A stretch of 64,000 nucleotides of DNA from the NCBI RefSeq assembly GCF_014653155.1, contig NZ_BNAF01000007.1, positions 186,001 through 250,000 on the forward strand. The letters run 5' to 3'. The stretch comes from Sphingobacterium griseoflavum. Its GTDB lineage: Bacteria; Bacteroidota; Bacteroidia; Sphingobacteriales; Sphingobacteriaceae. The stretch's first letter is position 1. The number at the start of each line of letters is the position of its first letter. Made by a program: the position numbers and the translations under genes. The notes under the pieces were generated by a model that did not search any database, had not been told where the DNA came from, and worked only from the letters and a program-made list of their open reading frames with translations. This document shows, piece after piece, positions 8,701 to 17,364 of the stretch.

Positions 8701-9615
8701 ATGAATAAACCAACACTACTGATTCTTGCCGCGGGAATGGCAAGTCGATATGGATCATTGAAACAAATAGACTCGTTTGGCCCCCATGGAGAAACCATTA
8801 TCGACTATTCGATTTACGATGCCATCAAAGCTGGGTTTGGTAAGGTCGTCTTTATTATTCGGGAAGAATTTTTGGAGAAGATGCGCGAGGTATTCGATGA
8901 GAAGCTGCGTGGCAAGATTGAGGTCGATTATGCTTTTCAAAGCTATGACCTAACAAAATTCGGGATCGATCGTATCATTGAACGTAGTAAACCTTGGGGT
9001 ACAGCCCATGCCGTGATGAGCGCGAGGGATAAGGTCAATGAACCATTCTGTGTAATTAATGCCGATGACTTCTATGGGACAGATGCATTCGTTAAAATGG
9101 CGCAGTTTTTAACGACCGATGTCGCCGACGACAAGATGGCACTGATGGGCTTTCAGGTCGGTAATACGATGTCCGACTACGGATATGTATCGCGTGGCGT
9201 TTGCGAGGTCGACGAAAACGGCCATATGAAGTCTGTAACGGAGCGAACCAATATTTACTATACGGATGATGATCAAGGAAACCGAAAAATTGTCTACGAG
9301 GAAAATGGTGTAAAACACGATCTGGATCCAAAGACACGTGTTTCGATGAATTTTTGGGGCTTCACACCCAAAATCTTTGATGTTGCAGCTGGAATGTTCC
9401 AAGATTTTGTAGCCTCTAACGCAGACAATCCAAAGTCCGAGTTTTTTATTCCTACCGTACCAGATTATATGGTAAAAAGAGGCATGGCCGACTTTAAGGT
9501 TATTCCTACCTCGTCGAAATGGTTTGGCGTGACCTACAAAGAAGATAAGGCCATGGTACAGCAGTCGATTTCTGCGTTGCTGGCTGAAGGAGCTTATCCG
9601 GAAAAGTTGTTTTAA
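8701..9615 (+). CDS. Nucleotidyltransferase family protein (sugar-phosphate type)
   Basis: The 304-residue protein has the GT-A-like nucleotidyltransferase fold: the N-terminal LILAAGMASRYGSLKQID loop binds the nucleotide and VINADDFYG (near residue 120) carries the metal-binding Asp. Such enzymes make NDP-sugars from NTP and a sugar-1-phosphate; the exact substrate cannot be read from sequence. ATG codons at 8698 and 8701 are adjacent; either may be used. A six-codon mini-ORF (8681-8701) ends across these start codons. A strong terminator follows, so it is probably monocistronic. Confidence 0.82.
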   Translation: MNKPTLLILAAGMASRYGSLKQIDSFGPHGETIIDYSIYDAIKAGFGKVVFIIREEFLEKMREVFDEKLRGKIEVDYAFQSYDLTKFGIDRIIERSKPWGTAHAVMSARDKVNEPFCVINADDFYGTDAFVKMAQFLTTDVADDKMALMGFQVGNTMSDYGYVSRGVCEVDENGHMKSVTERTNIYYTDDDQGNRKIVYEENGVKHDLDPKTRVSMNFWGFTPKIFDVAAGMFQDFVASNADNPKSEFFIPTVPDYMVKRGMADFKVIPTSSKWFGVTYKEDKAMVQQSISALLAEGAYPEKLF

Positions 9616-9634
9616 GATAATATATTTGTCGAAA

Positions 9635-9674
9635 AGGCTGCCCCCAGCACGTAGGTTTGGGGGCAGCTTTTTTG
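9635..9674 (+). terminator. Intrinsic terminator after the nucleotidyltransferase gene
   Basis: GCTGCCCCCA (9637-9646) pairs with TGGGGGCAGC (9658-9667), followed by a seven-T run. Strong canonical form. Confidence 0.93.
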
Positions 9675-9696
9675 CTTAGCGTATTAGGTATTCAGT

Positions 9697-10410
9697 ATGG
9701 TGAACGAAAAAATAGTACAATTGATGGCTGTGATGGGATACATTATACTCGGATTAATGCTCTGTATTGCCCTGTACCTTTCTGCTGATTTTATGCTATC
9801 CCGTATCCCTGCCTCGCGCGCAGTGATGGGCTATGCCGAAGATGGCATCACGGTTTATGTGCTATCGAACGGTGTGCATACCGATATCGTTATGCCGGTT
9901 CGACAAGATAGCATGAAGTGGGACCTCGTTTTTCCTTTCGGGAATACAAAAGGCCGGGATACGGTGCAGAATTGGGTCGCCATCGGGTGGGGAGATAAAG
10001 GGTTTTATCTAAATACGCCGGAATGGAAGGATTTGAAACTGAAAACGGCCCTGGTTGCTGGTTTAGGGATTGGGGAGACCGCTCTACACGTGACCTATTA
10101 CAAGGCGATGTCGGAAAATCAGCTTTGCCGCCGGACACAGGTAACCCCAGCGCAATATCGCCGTCTTGTGTCATACGTGCTGGCTAGCCTGAAAACCAAT
10201 GCACATGGGGAGGCTATACGGATAGAAACCAATGCGCAATACAATGAGGACGATGCTTTTTACGAAGCCAAAGGAGCGTATAGCCTTATTTTTTCATGCA
10301 ACACCTGGACCAATAACGCGTTGAAGTATGCGAACATGCCCGCCGGTGTGTGGACTGTATTTGATGGTGGAATTCTTCAGTATTATCCATCACAAGAAAA
10401 CCCGAAGTAA
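9697..10410 (+). CDS. DUF2459 / TIGR02117-family membrane protein
   Basis: The 237-residue protein has one transmembrane segment (about residues 12-32) followed by a soluble domain with family features: VLSNGVHTDIVMPV, VAIGWGDKGFYLNTPEW and SCNTWTNNALK, the last containing a conserved Cys. The conserved His/Cys pattern recalls papain-like amidase folds, but no activity has been assigned and this is only an impression. It has its own terminator, which overlaps the stop codon, and no functional link with neighbours is evident. Confidence 0.82.
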   Translation: MVNEKIVQLMAVMGYIILGLMLCIALYLSADFMLSRIPASRAVMGYAEDGITVYVLSNGVHTDIVMPVRQDSMKWDLVFPFGNTKGRDTVQNWVAIGWGDKGFYLNTPEWKDLKLKTALVAGLGIGETALHVTYYKAMSENQLCRRTQVTPAQYRRLVSYVLASLKTNAHGEAIRIETNAQYNEDDAFYEAKGAYSLIFSCNTWTNNALKYANMPAGVWTVFDGGILQYYPSQENPK

Positions 10411-10432
10411 TTATACTTCGGGCTTTACTATT
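10401..10432. terminator. Bidirectional terminator between the DUF2459 gene and dnaK
   Basis: CCCGAAGTA (10401-10409) pairs with TACTTCGGG (10414-10422) over a 4-nt loop. A CTTTACTATTTT tail follows on +, and TTTTCTTG on the minus strand. The left arm includes most of the upstream gene's stop codon. Confidence 0.82.
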
Positions 10433-10452
10433 TTACAAGAAGAATAGTTTCG

Positions 10453-12360
10453 TTATTTCACTTCTTCAAACTCTACATCTTGCACATCATCGCCGCCTTG
10501 CTTACCTCCTTGTGCTTGGTCAGCATCAGCACCTTGCGGTTGTGCACCACCTTGTTGTGAAGCGGCATACATCTCCTCCGATGCGGCATTCCAAGCAGTC
10601 TGCAATTCAGCAGATGCGGTGTCGATGTCTGCGAAATTACGCGCTGCATAAGCTGCCTTTAGTTTTTCGAGTCCAGCTTCAATAGGAGCTTTCTTGTCTG
10701 CAGAGATTTTGTCTCCGTATTCTTTCAATTGTTTTTCCGTAGAAAATACAAGGGCGTCGGCCGCATTGATTTTGTCGGCTTCTTCCTTGACTTTTTTATC
10801 GGATTCAGCATTCGCTTCCGCTTCTTGCTTCATTTTTTGGATCTCTTCATCGGATAAACCAGAAGAAGCTTCAATACGGATATTTTGCTCTTTGCCGGTT
10901 GCTTTATCCTTTGCAGATACTTTGATAATACCGTTGGCATCGATATCAAAGGTTACTTCAATCTGGGGCACTCCGCGTGGTGCTGCAGGAATTCCGTCTA
11001 GATGGAAGCGACCGATTGTACGGTTTTGCGAAGCCATTGGACGTTCTCCTTGTAGAATATGGATCTCCACCGACGGCTGACTGTCAGATGCTGTAGAGAA
11101 CACTTCCGATTTCTTGGTCGGAATGGTCGTGTTGGATTCGATCAACTTCGTCATCACGCCACCCATAGTCTCGATACCTAAAGAAAGCGGTGTAACATCC
11201 AATAGCAATACATCTTTCACTTCACCAGTCAGTACACCACCTTGGATCGCAGCTCCTAATGCAACAACTTCGTCAGGGTTAACGCCTTTCGAAGGCTCCT
11301 TTCCAAAGAAGCTTTTTACTGCTTCCACGATAGCTGGGATACGTGTAGAACCACCTACCAAGATAATTTCATCAATATCGCTAGTCGAGTAACCCGCATT
11401 CTTAAGTGCCGATTTACAAGGCTCAATCGTCCGTTTGATCAGATCAGACGCCAATGATTCGAATTTCGCGCGTGATAATGTGCGTACCAAGTGCTTAGGG
11501 CCGGTCGCATCAGCGGTGATATACGGTAGATTAATTTCAGTGGATGTCGTGCTTGACAATTCAATTTTTGCTTTTTCGGCTGCTTCTTTCAAACGTTGAA
11601 GCGCCATGGCATCTTTTTTCAAATCGAAACCACCGTTTTCATTCGCAAATTCTTCTGCCAACCAATTGATGATAACGTTATCAAAGTCATCGCCGCCCAA
11701 ATGTGTGTCACCATCTGTAGATTTTACTTCAAATACGCCGTCGCCAAGCTCTAAAACAGATACGTCGTGTGTACCGCCACCACAGTCAAACACAACGATT
11801 TTCATGTCTTTATGTGCTTTGTCAAGGCCATATGCCAAGGCTGCAGCTGTAGGCTCGTTGATGATACGTTTTACGTTCAATCCGGCAATTTCACCAGCTT
11901 CTTTCGTCGCCTGGCGTTGTGCATCGTTAAAATAAGCAGGCACCGTAATAACGGCTTCGGTTACCTCTTGACCCAAAAAGTCTTCTGCTGTTTTCTTCAT
12001 TTTCTGAAGAATCATGGCCGAGATTTCTTGAGGTGTATATTTACGGTCGTCAATTTCTACACGCGGGGTGTTGTTATCCCCTTTGACAACATTGTAGGGA
12101 ACATGTTGTGATTCTTTTATAGACTCATCAAATGATAAACCCATAAAGCGTTTGATAGAATATACTGTTTTATGAGGGTTGGTGATTGCCTGACGCTTTG
12201 CAGGATCGCCAACTTTACGCTCGCCACCTTCTACAAAAGCAACAATGGATGGCGTCGTGCGCTTTCCCTCATTGTTTGCAATTACTACGGGCTCATTACC
12301 TTCCATCACAGCAACACAGGAGTTCGTAGTACCTAAGTCGATTCCAATAATTTTTGACAT
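10453..12360 (-). CDS. dnaK: Chaperone protein DnaK (Hsp70)
   Basis: The 635-residue Hsp70 uses ATP to bind and release unfolded polypeptides with DnaJ and GrpE. The ATPase domain opens with [14 protein letters not shown]; the second phosphate motif reads [16 protein letters not shown], where most DnaK proteins have DLGGGTFD, a variant I recall from related Bacteroidota. The substrate-binding domain begins around residue 390, and the tail is Gln/Gly-rich ending in VEFEEVK. No dnaJ or grpE is adjacent, so it is a stand-alone dnaK. A good promoter lies 23-51 nt upstream. Confidence 0.98.
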   Translation of the reverse strand: MSKIIGIDLGTTNSCVAVMEGNEPVVIANNEGKRTTPSIVAFVEGGERKVGDPAKRQAITNPHKTVYSIKRFMGLSFDESIKESQHVPYNVVKGDNNTPRVEIDDRKYTPQEISAMILQKMKKTAEDFLGQEVTEAVITVPAYFNDAQRQATKEAGEIAGLNVKRIINEPTAAALAYGLDKAHKDMKIVVFDCGGGTHDVSVLELGDGVFEVKSTDGDTHLGGDDFDNVIINWLAEEFANENGGFDLKKDAMALQRLKEAAEKAKIELSSTTSTEINLPYITADATGPKHLVRTLSRAKFESLASDLIKRTIEPCKSALKNAGYSTSDIDEIILVGGSTRIPAIVEAVKSFFGKEPSKGVNPDEVVALGAAIQGGVLTGEVKDVLLLDVTPLSLGIETMGGVMTKLIESNTTIPTKKSEVFSTASDSQPSVEIHILQGERPMASQNRTIGRFHLDGIPAAPRGVPQIEVTFDIDANGIIKVSAKDKATGKEQNIRIEASSGLSDEEIQKMKQEAEANAESDKKVKEEADKINAADALVFSTEKQLKEYGDKISADKKAPIEAGLEKLKAAYAARNFADIDTASAELQTAWNAASEEMYAASQQGGAQPQGADADQAQGGKQGGDDVQDVEFEEVK

Positions 12361-12382
12361 ATCTCGTTTTGTTATTATTTTA

Positions 12383-12411
12383 CAAATTTATTACCGGTAA
12401 CTTCTTATCAA
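12383..12411 (-). promoter_or_regulatory. Candidate dnaK promoter
   Basis: On the minus strand TTG (12409-12411), an 18-nt gap and TAAATTTG (12383-12390) match the Bacteroidota consensus, giving a leader of about 20 nt. No CIRCE-like inverted repeat was seen nearby. Confidence 0.65.
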
Positions 12412-12584
12412 CAGCTATGCCAACCTGCAAATCGTCATTAAAACATAATTTATGTCCATTTTTCTGTCGCTTCGCTCTGCCAAACTGTCATTTTCGTTAG
12501 TGCGTCGTCATATGTTGGCCGGATTCACCCATTTTTTTTATAACCGGGAATAAATTGCTACTTTCGTAAAGTAACAAAGATGAC

Positions 12585-13136
12585 ATGACTTTCCAGGAAT
12601 ACTTAGATTATTTCGAACAGATTTTAGCGTCTCCAGCGGAATACCCTCCTTATGATGACGTAGAATATTTCAATTATACAAAACTCAACTGGTCTCGTAT
12701 GAACCGCTGGCTAAAACGTTTCGAGCCTTCAGCGGTGATGAAAAATCTTGTGGCCTCGATCACCGAACATCAGCATTGGATCGTTATCACGGAGCCCTGG
12801 TGTGGCGATGCGGCTCACTCGGTGGCTCAGCTTTACCAAATTGTTAAAAACAATCCCAATATTGATTTTGATATCCAACTGCGAGATACCCACCCTTTTC
12901 TTATCGACGATTACCTCACCAACGGCGGTAAATCCATACCTAAATTGATTATTCGGAATGACGTAGGGCATGATAAAGTGATTTGGGGTCCCAGGCCGCA
13001 GGCTCTACAGGCAATCTTCGAATCGATGAAAGCAGAAAGCAAAAGTTTCGAAGAGATAAAAGAGGTGCTGCAGAAATGGTATAACGAAGATAAAGGCATC
13101 GCTTTGCAAGATGAACTCATTGCCAAACTAACTTAA
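12585..13136 (+). CDS. Thioredoxin-family protein with single-Cys motif
   Basis: The 183-residue protein has a thioredoxin-like core in the middle: VITEPWCGDAAHS (about residues 66-79) aligns with the WCGPC active site but keeps only the first Cys (WCGD). The following strand-helix and a Pro before a strand (SIPKLIIRN) fit the fold. It resembles the thioredoxin_9 type family. No signal peptide, so likely cytoplasmic. The single Cys argues against disulfide exchange by the usual two-Cys route. The YjbR gene begins 2 nt after its stop, indicating co-translation. Confidence 0.75.
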   Translation: MTFQEYLDYFEQILASPAEYPPYDDVEYFNYTKLNWSRMNRWLKRFEPSAVMKNLVASITEHQHWIVITEPWCGDAAHSVAQLYQIVKNNPNIDFDIQLRDTHPFLIDDYLTNGGKSIPKLIIRNDVGHDKVIWGPRPQALQAIFESMKAESKSFEEIKEVLQKWYNEDKGIALQDELIAKLT

Positions 13137-13138
13137 GT

Positions 13139-13504
13139 ATGGATGTCGAACAGCTTCGGGAGTATTGCCTACGAAAAAAGGCCGTGTCAGAAGAGCTGCC
13201 TTTTGGCCCCGACACCCTTGTATTTAAGGTTGGTGGGAAGGTCTTCCTTTTGATCGGTTTGGATCAAATCGATCAGCTTACTTTCAATGTGAAATGTGAT
13301 CCCGAACGTGCGCTTGAATTGCGTGCAGATTATCCCTTTACGGTGTTGCCGGGCTACCATATGAATAAGAAGCATTGGAATACGGTACATTGCAATCGAG
13401 CGCTCCCTGACGCCGCTATTGAAGACCTGATCGACCACAGTTATCATTTGGTTTTTCAGTCCCTTACAAAATCTGTCAAAACGGCAATATCAAGCTTGCC
13501 CTAG
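13139..13504 (+). CDS. MmcQ/YjbR family protein
   Basis: The 121-residue product belongs to the MmcQ/YjbR (CyaY-like fold) family: N-terminal VEQLREYCLRKKAVSEELPFGPDTLVFKVGGKVF, then FNVKCDPERALELRADY and PGYHMNKKHWNTV. Members are thought to bind DNA, but the biological role is unclear. It lies 2 nt after the thioredoxin-like gene in a two-gene unit. Length is normal for the family. Confidence 0.88.
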   Translation: MDVEQLREYCLRKKAVSEELPFGPDTLVFKVGGKVFLLIGLDQIDQLTFNVKCDPERALELRADYPFTVLPGYHMNKKHWNTVHCNRALPDAAIEDLIDHSYHLVFQSLTKSVKTAISSLP

Positions 13505-13538
13505 CGATGAAACGCTGTGGGCAAATCGGAACGGCCTT

Positions 13539-14405
13539 TTAATAGATCAAATTTTCCAATAAATTTCGTTTGATTTGCTTTGGATCAGATCCTCCGCCGA
13601 ACATGCGATTGTTTCCTAGTGATTGGAACAACTCCTGCATGCTCATCGCTTTTACTTTCTTGTCTTTCCAGCTGGATGGAACATTGTCCACAGTGAAGTC
13701 TACTTTCCGTGCCCAGTAATTGATGTGCATTTCGGGAATAGCCAAACCCAAAATCATGCCGGGGAGTCCGTGTGCAAGCGCAGGTCCGCCGGCAACGGGT
13801 ATTTGATCGGTATAGAACGCGATGAGGTATAGGGAGTCTGATGTGGCTCCGTTTACGCGTCTGCAAGAATAGCCGGCGATTTCACGGTATTCGTCCGTGA
13901 AACGCCAGGTAATATCTTGCAAGCTATCTTCCAACAAATACTTTTCATCCAGTTCGATCTGCAGAGCGGATTTTCCGGTTGCAATATTTTGATAGAAAAC
14001 CTTCTCTCGGCTGCCACCGCGCATACTGGAACGCACCATTGCACCTGGACGACGATTGATGTTGTTTGAACGCCCGCCTCGCCCCGATCCTGCAGTGTTT
14101 GCTCGCGTCGTGCCACGTTGCTCTTCCGCTTCTACGGATTGCATAAGGGTTTCATCTTCATCAAACTGCAGGGTGAAAAAGGACGTGTTTTTTTCCGGAA
14201 TTTCGTCTATGTTGCCTCCAAAGCGCATCATCATGCCTCGGTTTTGTCCGTTGGAATTGTTGGACATCTCTCGGATACGCGCACGCAGATAAACCTCCTT
14301 CTCGAAGCTGATGATGCCTTTCGAGGGGAAATAAGCGTGCTGTGCCTGTACTGTCAGCAGAAAATAGCAAACTAACGCCAGCAATGTATAGATCTTTTTA
14401 ATCAT
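13539..14405 (-). CDS. GLPGLI family protein
   Basis: The 288-residue secreted protein has an N-terminal signal peptide (hydrophobic residues 7-19, cleavage near VQAQ) and the signature HGLPGMILGL near residue 220, which defines the GLPGLI family of Bacteroidota. The middle (about residues 85-125) is rich in Arg, Gly, Ser and Asn and probably disordered. Its start overlaps the stop of the upstream barrel gene by 8 bp, so the two are translationally coupled and probably function together in the envelope. The function of the family is not known. Confidence 0.88.
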   Translation of the reverse strand: MIKKIYTLLALVCYFLLTVQAQHAYFPSKGIISFEKEVYLRARIREMSNNSNGQNRGMMMRFGGNIDEIPEKNTSFFTLQFDEDETLMQSVEAEEQRGTTRANTAGSGRGGRSNNINRRPGAMVRSSMRGGSREKVFYQNIATGKSALQIELDEKYLLEDSLQDITWRFTDEYREIAGYSCRRVNGATSDSLYLIAFYTDQIPVAGGPALAHGLPGMILGLAIPEMHINYWARKVDFTVDNVPSSWKDKKVKAMSMQELFQSLGNNRMFGGGSDPKQIKRNLLENLIY

Positions 14406-17076
14406 TTTTCTTGCCTAAATTTTTGTTGAAATCCCACTTTAATCCTAACATAGCATATTGAGATAGCATAGCTTGCTGCGTCTCCGAAAAGCTGCTATTG
14501 CCTGCCGAACGCCTGATGTTGTTGTAGCTATTGAAAACATCGAAGGCTTTAATACTGACAAGCAAGGCTTCACTTTTCAATAGCTTGCGTGTGAGTTCCA
14601 CATTCATATAGAACTGTTGAATAGGTTCGGGAAATACCTTTGTCTTGCCTGTATAGCTGTAAAATATGATTTGTGACAAACTTAATTTGTAGGGTAGGAT
14701 ATACTTCAGATCGGCATTGGTTGATGATCGGAATGCCGTGTTATTAAATTGTGTTTGTATCGTATTGGCTTCTTTCGTTAAGCCGACGCCGACATTGATA
14801 TTGAAGTCGACCAGCTTGCTATTCTCCTTGTTGGCGCTGATCCCAAGATTGGCATTTGCCGTATTGTTTTTATTGAGGTCGCCGTTGATATATTGGTAGT
14901 TGTTGTCGTAAAACAAACTGGCAAAAGGCCCAAACTGGACAATGCCGCTGAAAATAGGCCGTCCGTAATTCACGTTCATACGGGCATTCCAGTTGGTATG
15001 GTCGCTGATGTTAACGTAGGATGCGGTTGTGCGTCCTACGGAATCGATAATGGAGCGATTCACTATGGCATTGTTGGTAAAGGATGTTTGGGCATTTATA
15101 TTCAAAGAGGAAGCTTTGAGTAGGCTAAACTTACTGAAATTGACATTCAACGCATGATTCGTCTCCCTTGTCAAGTTTGGGTTTCCAAGTTGACGATATA
15201 AATCGTTGGTGGGCGGTTGTAAGGGTTGTAGTTGCGAGAAGCTCGGGACGTTAGCGGTGTTTTGGTACCCTAATGTGAAGCTTTTGCTGTTGCTGACCCG
15301 ATAGGTGATATTGGCATGAAGGTTATTTTGCCAAAAATTTCGGTTCAGATCAATATCACGATAGCTATCTTTTAATTCTTGGTAGCGATAGGAAGTTCTA
15401 TTCGATAAGTTGATGTTCAACTTTTCAGTATAATAGGTGAGATTAAGGTCTAAACCGTTGTTCCGCGAAAGATCAGTTTGGTTTTTCGAATACAAGGTGT
15501 CCAGTTGCGGTCCACCAGCATCAATGTTGTTATTGTACGCATTGACCAATCCACCGCGCTTGCCCGTATTGAATGAATAGCCGACTGTTAAGTTTAGCTG
15601 CTTCGTTATTGGCTCGCTGAAGTTGACGGATGCACCTATTCGATTGTTGGTGTTTTCTGTCAATCGGGTTTGGTCAATGATAACAGAACGTTGAAAGTTT
15701 CCAAGGCTATCATAATAGTTGGTTTTCTCATCGATTAGACTGCTGGCATCAGCGTTATCAAACTGTGTATTTAAGTGTATATTCATGCTACGGCCGTTTT
15801 TGTTGAGCCTTCTGCGGTAGTCTACCCGCAAATCCATGTTTTCCGTGTCAGACTGGCTGCTATTGTCTTTAATAAAGTCATTCGCCCGCGTGTTTTCGTT
15901 CCTGATGGTTGTGCTGTTCGATTTATTGGCACTTTCGGTTGCGCCTTGATTCGCGTTCAATTGGACATCTAGGTTGCTCAGCGAGTCTATTTTGTAACGC
16001 ATTCTTGCTCGCAAGACATTGTTTTTATTGTCCGACCATGAGCTTTCGTCCTGCGTGGTCTCCTGTGTAATGTCATTATTCAGTACACGTTTGTTGTAAC
16101 TGTTGGATTCGTTGGCCAGGCTGTTGTTATTGAAGTTGTAGCTGGAAGTTAGATGCAACTTGCGTTTGAGAAAGTTGTTTTCGTAGTTGACGCCTGCGCT
16201 TTTGTAGGTTGGATCGCCAATGATCTGGTTGTTCATTCTTATTCTGCTGGCATCGCCGGTGTTACCCATGTTATTCCAGCTTCCCGTTACACCGACCCGT
16301 TCTGTTTGGTTAAATTTCGCTGCGAACAAATTGGCATCAAAAAGCGAATGGTTACCTATGCTGGCGTTAGCATTCCCGAAGATTCCCTTTCGAGCTTCTT
16401 CTTTGAGTACGACATTCACGGTTTGCAAGCGTACACCATCATCGACGCCGGTCAGTTCCGCTTCTTCGGATTTGCGCTCGTAGACCTGTACCTTGTCAAT
16501 CGCGTCGGCGCGTACATTTCGAATGGCTATCTTTGGGTCGTATCCAAAGAATTCCTCCCCGTCGATCAATACTTTAGAAACAGTCTTTCCTTGCGCGGTA
16601 ATCTCTCCCGAAGCAGAGACCGTCAGTCCCGGCAAGCGGCGGAGCAGATCTTCTAGTTTGGCGTTTTTTTCCGTTTCGAAGCTTCCAGCATCATACTCTA
16701 TGGTGTCTCCCTTGATCTTGATGGGTATCTTTTGGTTAATCACCACTTCTTCCAGCAGAGTGGATTGGGAGCTGATTTTTACCGTATCTAAGTGGAGAGT
16801 GTTTTGTTGTACCGCTATTTTTTTGCTAAATACTTCAAATTTGGGATAGGTGACGAGCAGGAGGTAGTCGCCTTTGCCAACCTTATCTAGTAGGAAGTTT
16901 CCTTTTTCATCCGCCCGTGTAAAATAGCGCATAATGGAATCGCTATCAAGCAACACAACAGAGGCATTCATTAAGGCTGCGTGATCCGCTTGATCGACAA
17001 CAATACCTCTGACGCTGTGTTGAGCAAATAATTGCTGGATGAAGAGCAGAAAAAACAGTAGAAGGCTTCCTTTCAT
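14398..17076 (-). CDS. TonB-receptor-like outer membrane beta-barrel protein
   Basis: The 892-residue protein carries a signal peptide (about 1-18), a carboxypeptidase-regulatory-like beta-sandwich (about 20-100), a plug-like region (LEEVVINQK to about 230), and a long C-terminal Asn/Ser/Tyr-rich barrel of the OMP_b-brl_3 type. Alternating polar strands (NLDVQLNANQ, LDLNLTYYTEKLNINLS) support a barrel. Such proteins resemble TonB-dependent transporters, but the canonical SusC signature is absent and the ligand is unknown. Pairing with a GLPGLI protein recurs in Bacteroidota. No anti-sigma/ECF pair is adjacent. Confidence 0.85.
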   Translation of the reverse strand: MKGSLLLFFLLFIQQLFAQHSVRGIVVDQADHAALMNASVVLLDSDSIMRYFTRADEKGNFLLDKVGKGDYLLLVTYPKFEVFSKKIAVQQNTLHLDTVKISSQSTLLEEVVINQKIPIKIKGDTIEYDAGSFETEKNAKLEDLLRRLPGLTVSASGEITAQGKTVSKVLIDGEEFFGYDPKIAIRNVRADAIDKVQVYERKSEEAELTGVDDGVRLQTVNVVLKEEARKGIFGNANASIGNHSLFDANLFAAKFNQTERVGVTGSWNNMGNTGDASRIRMNNQIIGDPTYKSAGVNYENNFLKRKLHLTSSYNFNNNSLANESNSYNKRVLNNDITQETTQDESSWSDNKNNVLRARMRYKIDSLSNLDVQLNANQGATESANKSNSTTIRNENTRANDFIKDNSSQSDTENMDLRVDYRRRLNKNGRSMNIHLNTQFDNADASSLIDEKTNYYDSLGNFQRSVIIDQTRLTENTNNRIGASVNFSEPITKQLNLTVGYSFNTGKRGGLVNAYNNNIDAGGPQLDTLYSKNQTDLSRNNGLDLNLTYYTEKLNINLSNRTSYRYQELKDSYRDIDLNRNFWQNNLHANITYRVSNSKSFTLGYQNTANVPSFSQLQPLQPPTNDLYRQLGNPNLTRETNHALNVNFSKFSLLKASSLNINAQTSFTNNAIVNRSIIDSVGRTTASYVNISDHTNWNARMNVNYGRPIFSGIVQFGPFASLFYDNNYQYINGDLNKNNTANANLGISANKENSKLVDFNINVGVGLTKEANTIQTQFNNTAFRSSTNADLKYILPYKLSLSQIIFYSYTGKTKVFPEPIQQFYMNVELTRKLLKSEALLVSIKAFDVFNSYNNIRRSAGNSSFSETQQAMLSQYAMLGLKWDFNKNLGKKND

Positions 17077-17286
17077 AAGTAATGTTAGTAGCGCAAAGAA
17101 AGGAAGAAATAGAGTAAATTAATGTTAAATAGAAAGATGTAATAGCTTTGATACAAAGCCGTGTATGACCCGTTTATGAAGCTTTGGAAGGTAAACAATG
17201 TTTTAAATTGGGGTTCATTTGGCTGGACGCCACGCTTGGAAAGATTACCGTTTTAGGCATTGCGTAGGAAAAAAGAGGGATAAAAA

Positions 17287-17323
17287 GGAACAAGGAGCTT
17301 TTTCTTTGGAAAAGCTCCTTGTT
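17287..17323 (-). terminator. Intrinsic terminator after pyk
   Basis: AACAAGGAGCTTTT (17289-17302) pairs with AAAAGCTCCTTGTT (17310-17323); on the minus strand it is followed by CCTTTTTATCC. It fits termination of pyk. The rest of the gap 17077-17364 shows no gene. Confidence 0.83.
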
Positions 17324-17364
17324 GTTACCGGCTGAAATAGCCTAGCTCGTAACCGCTATGGTCG

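Noticed and set aside
11114..12111. Plus-strand frames inside dnaK
   Set aside because: Antisense to an unmistakable dnaK; no independent support.
16153..16656. 167-codon plus-strand frame inside the barrel gene
   Set aside because: Lies entirely antisense to the TonB-receptor-like gene and has no family features.
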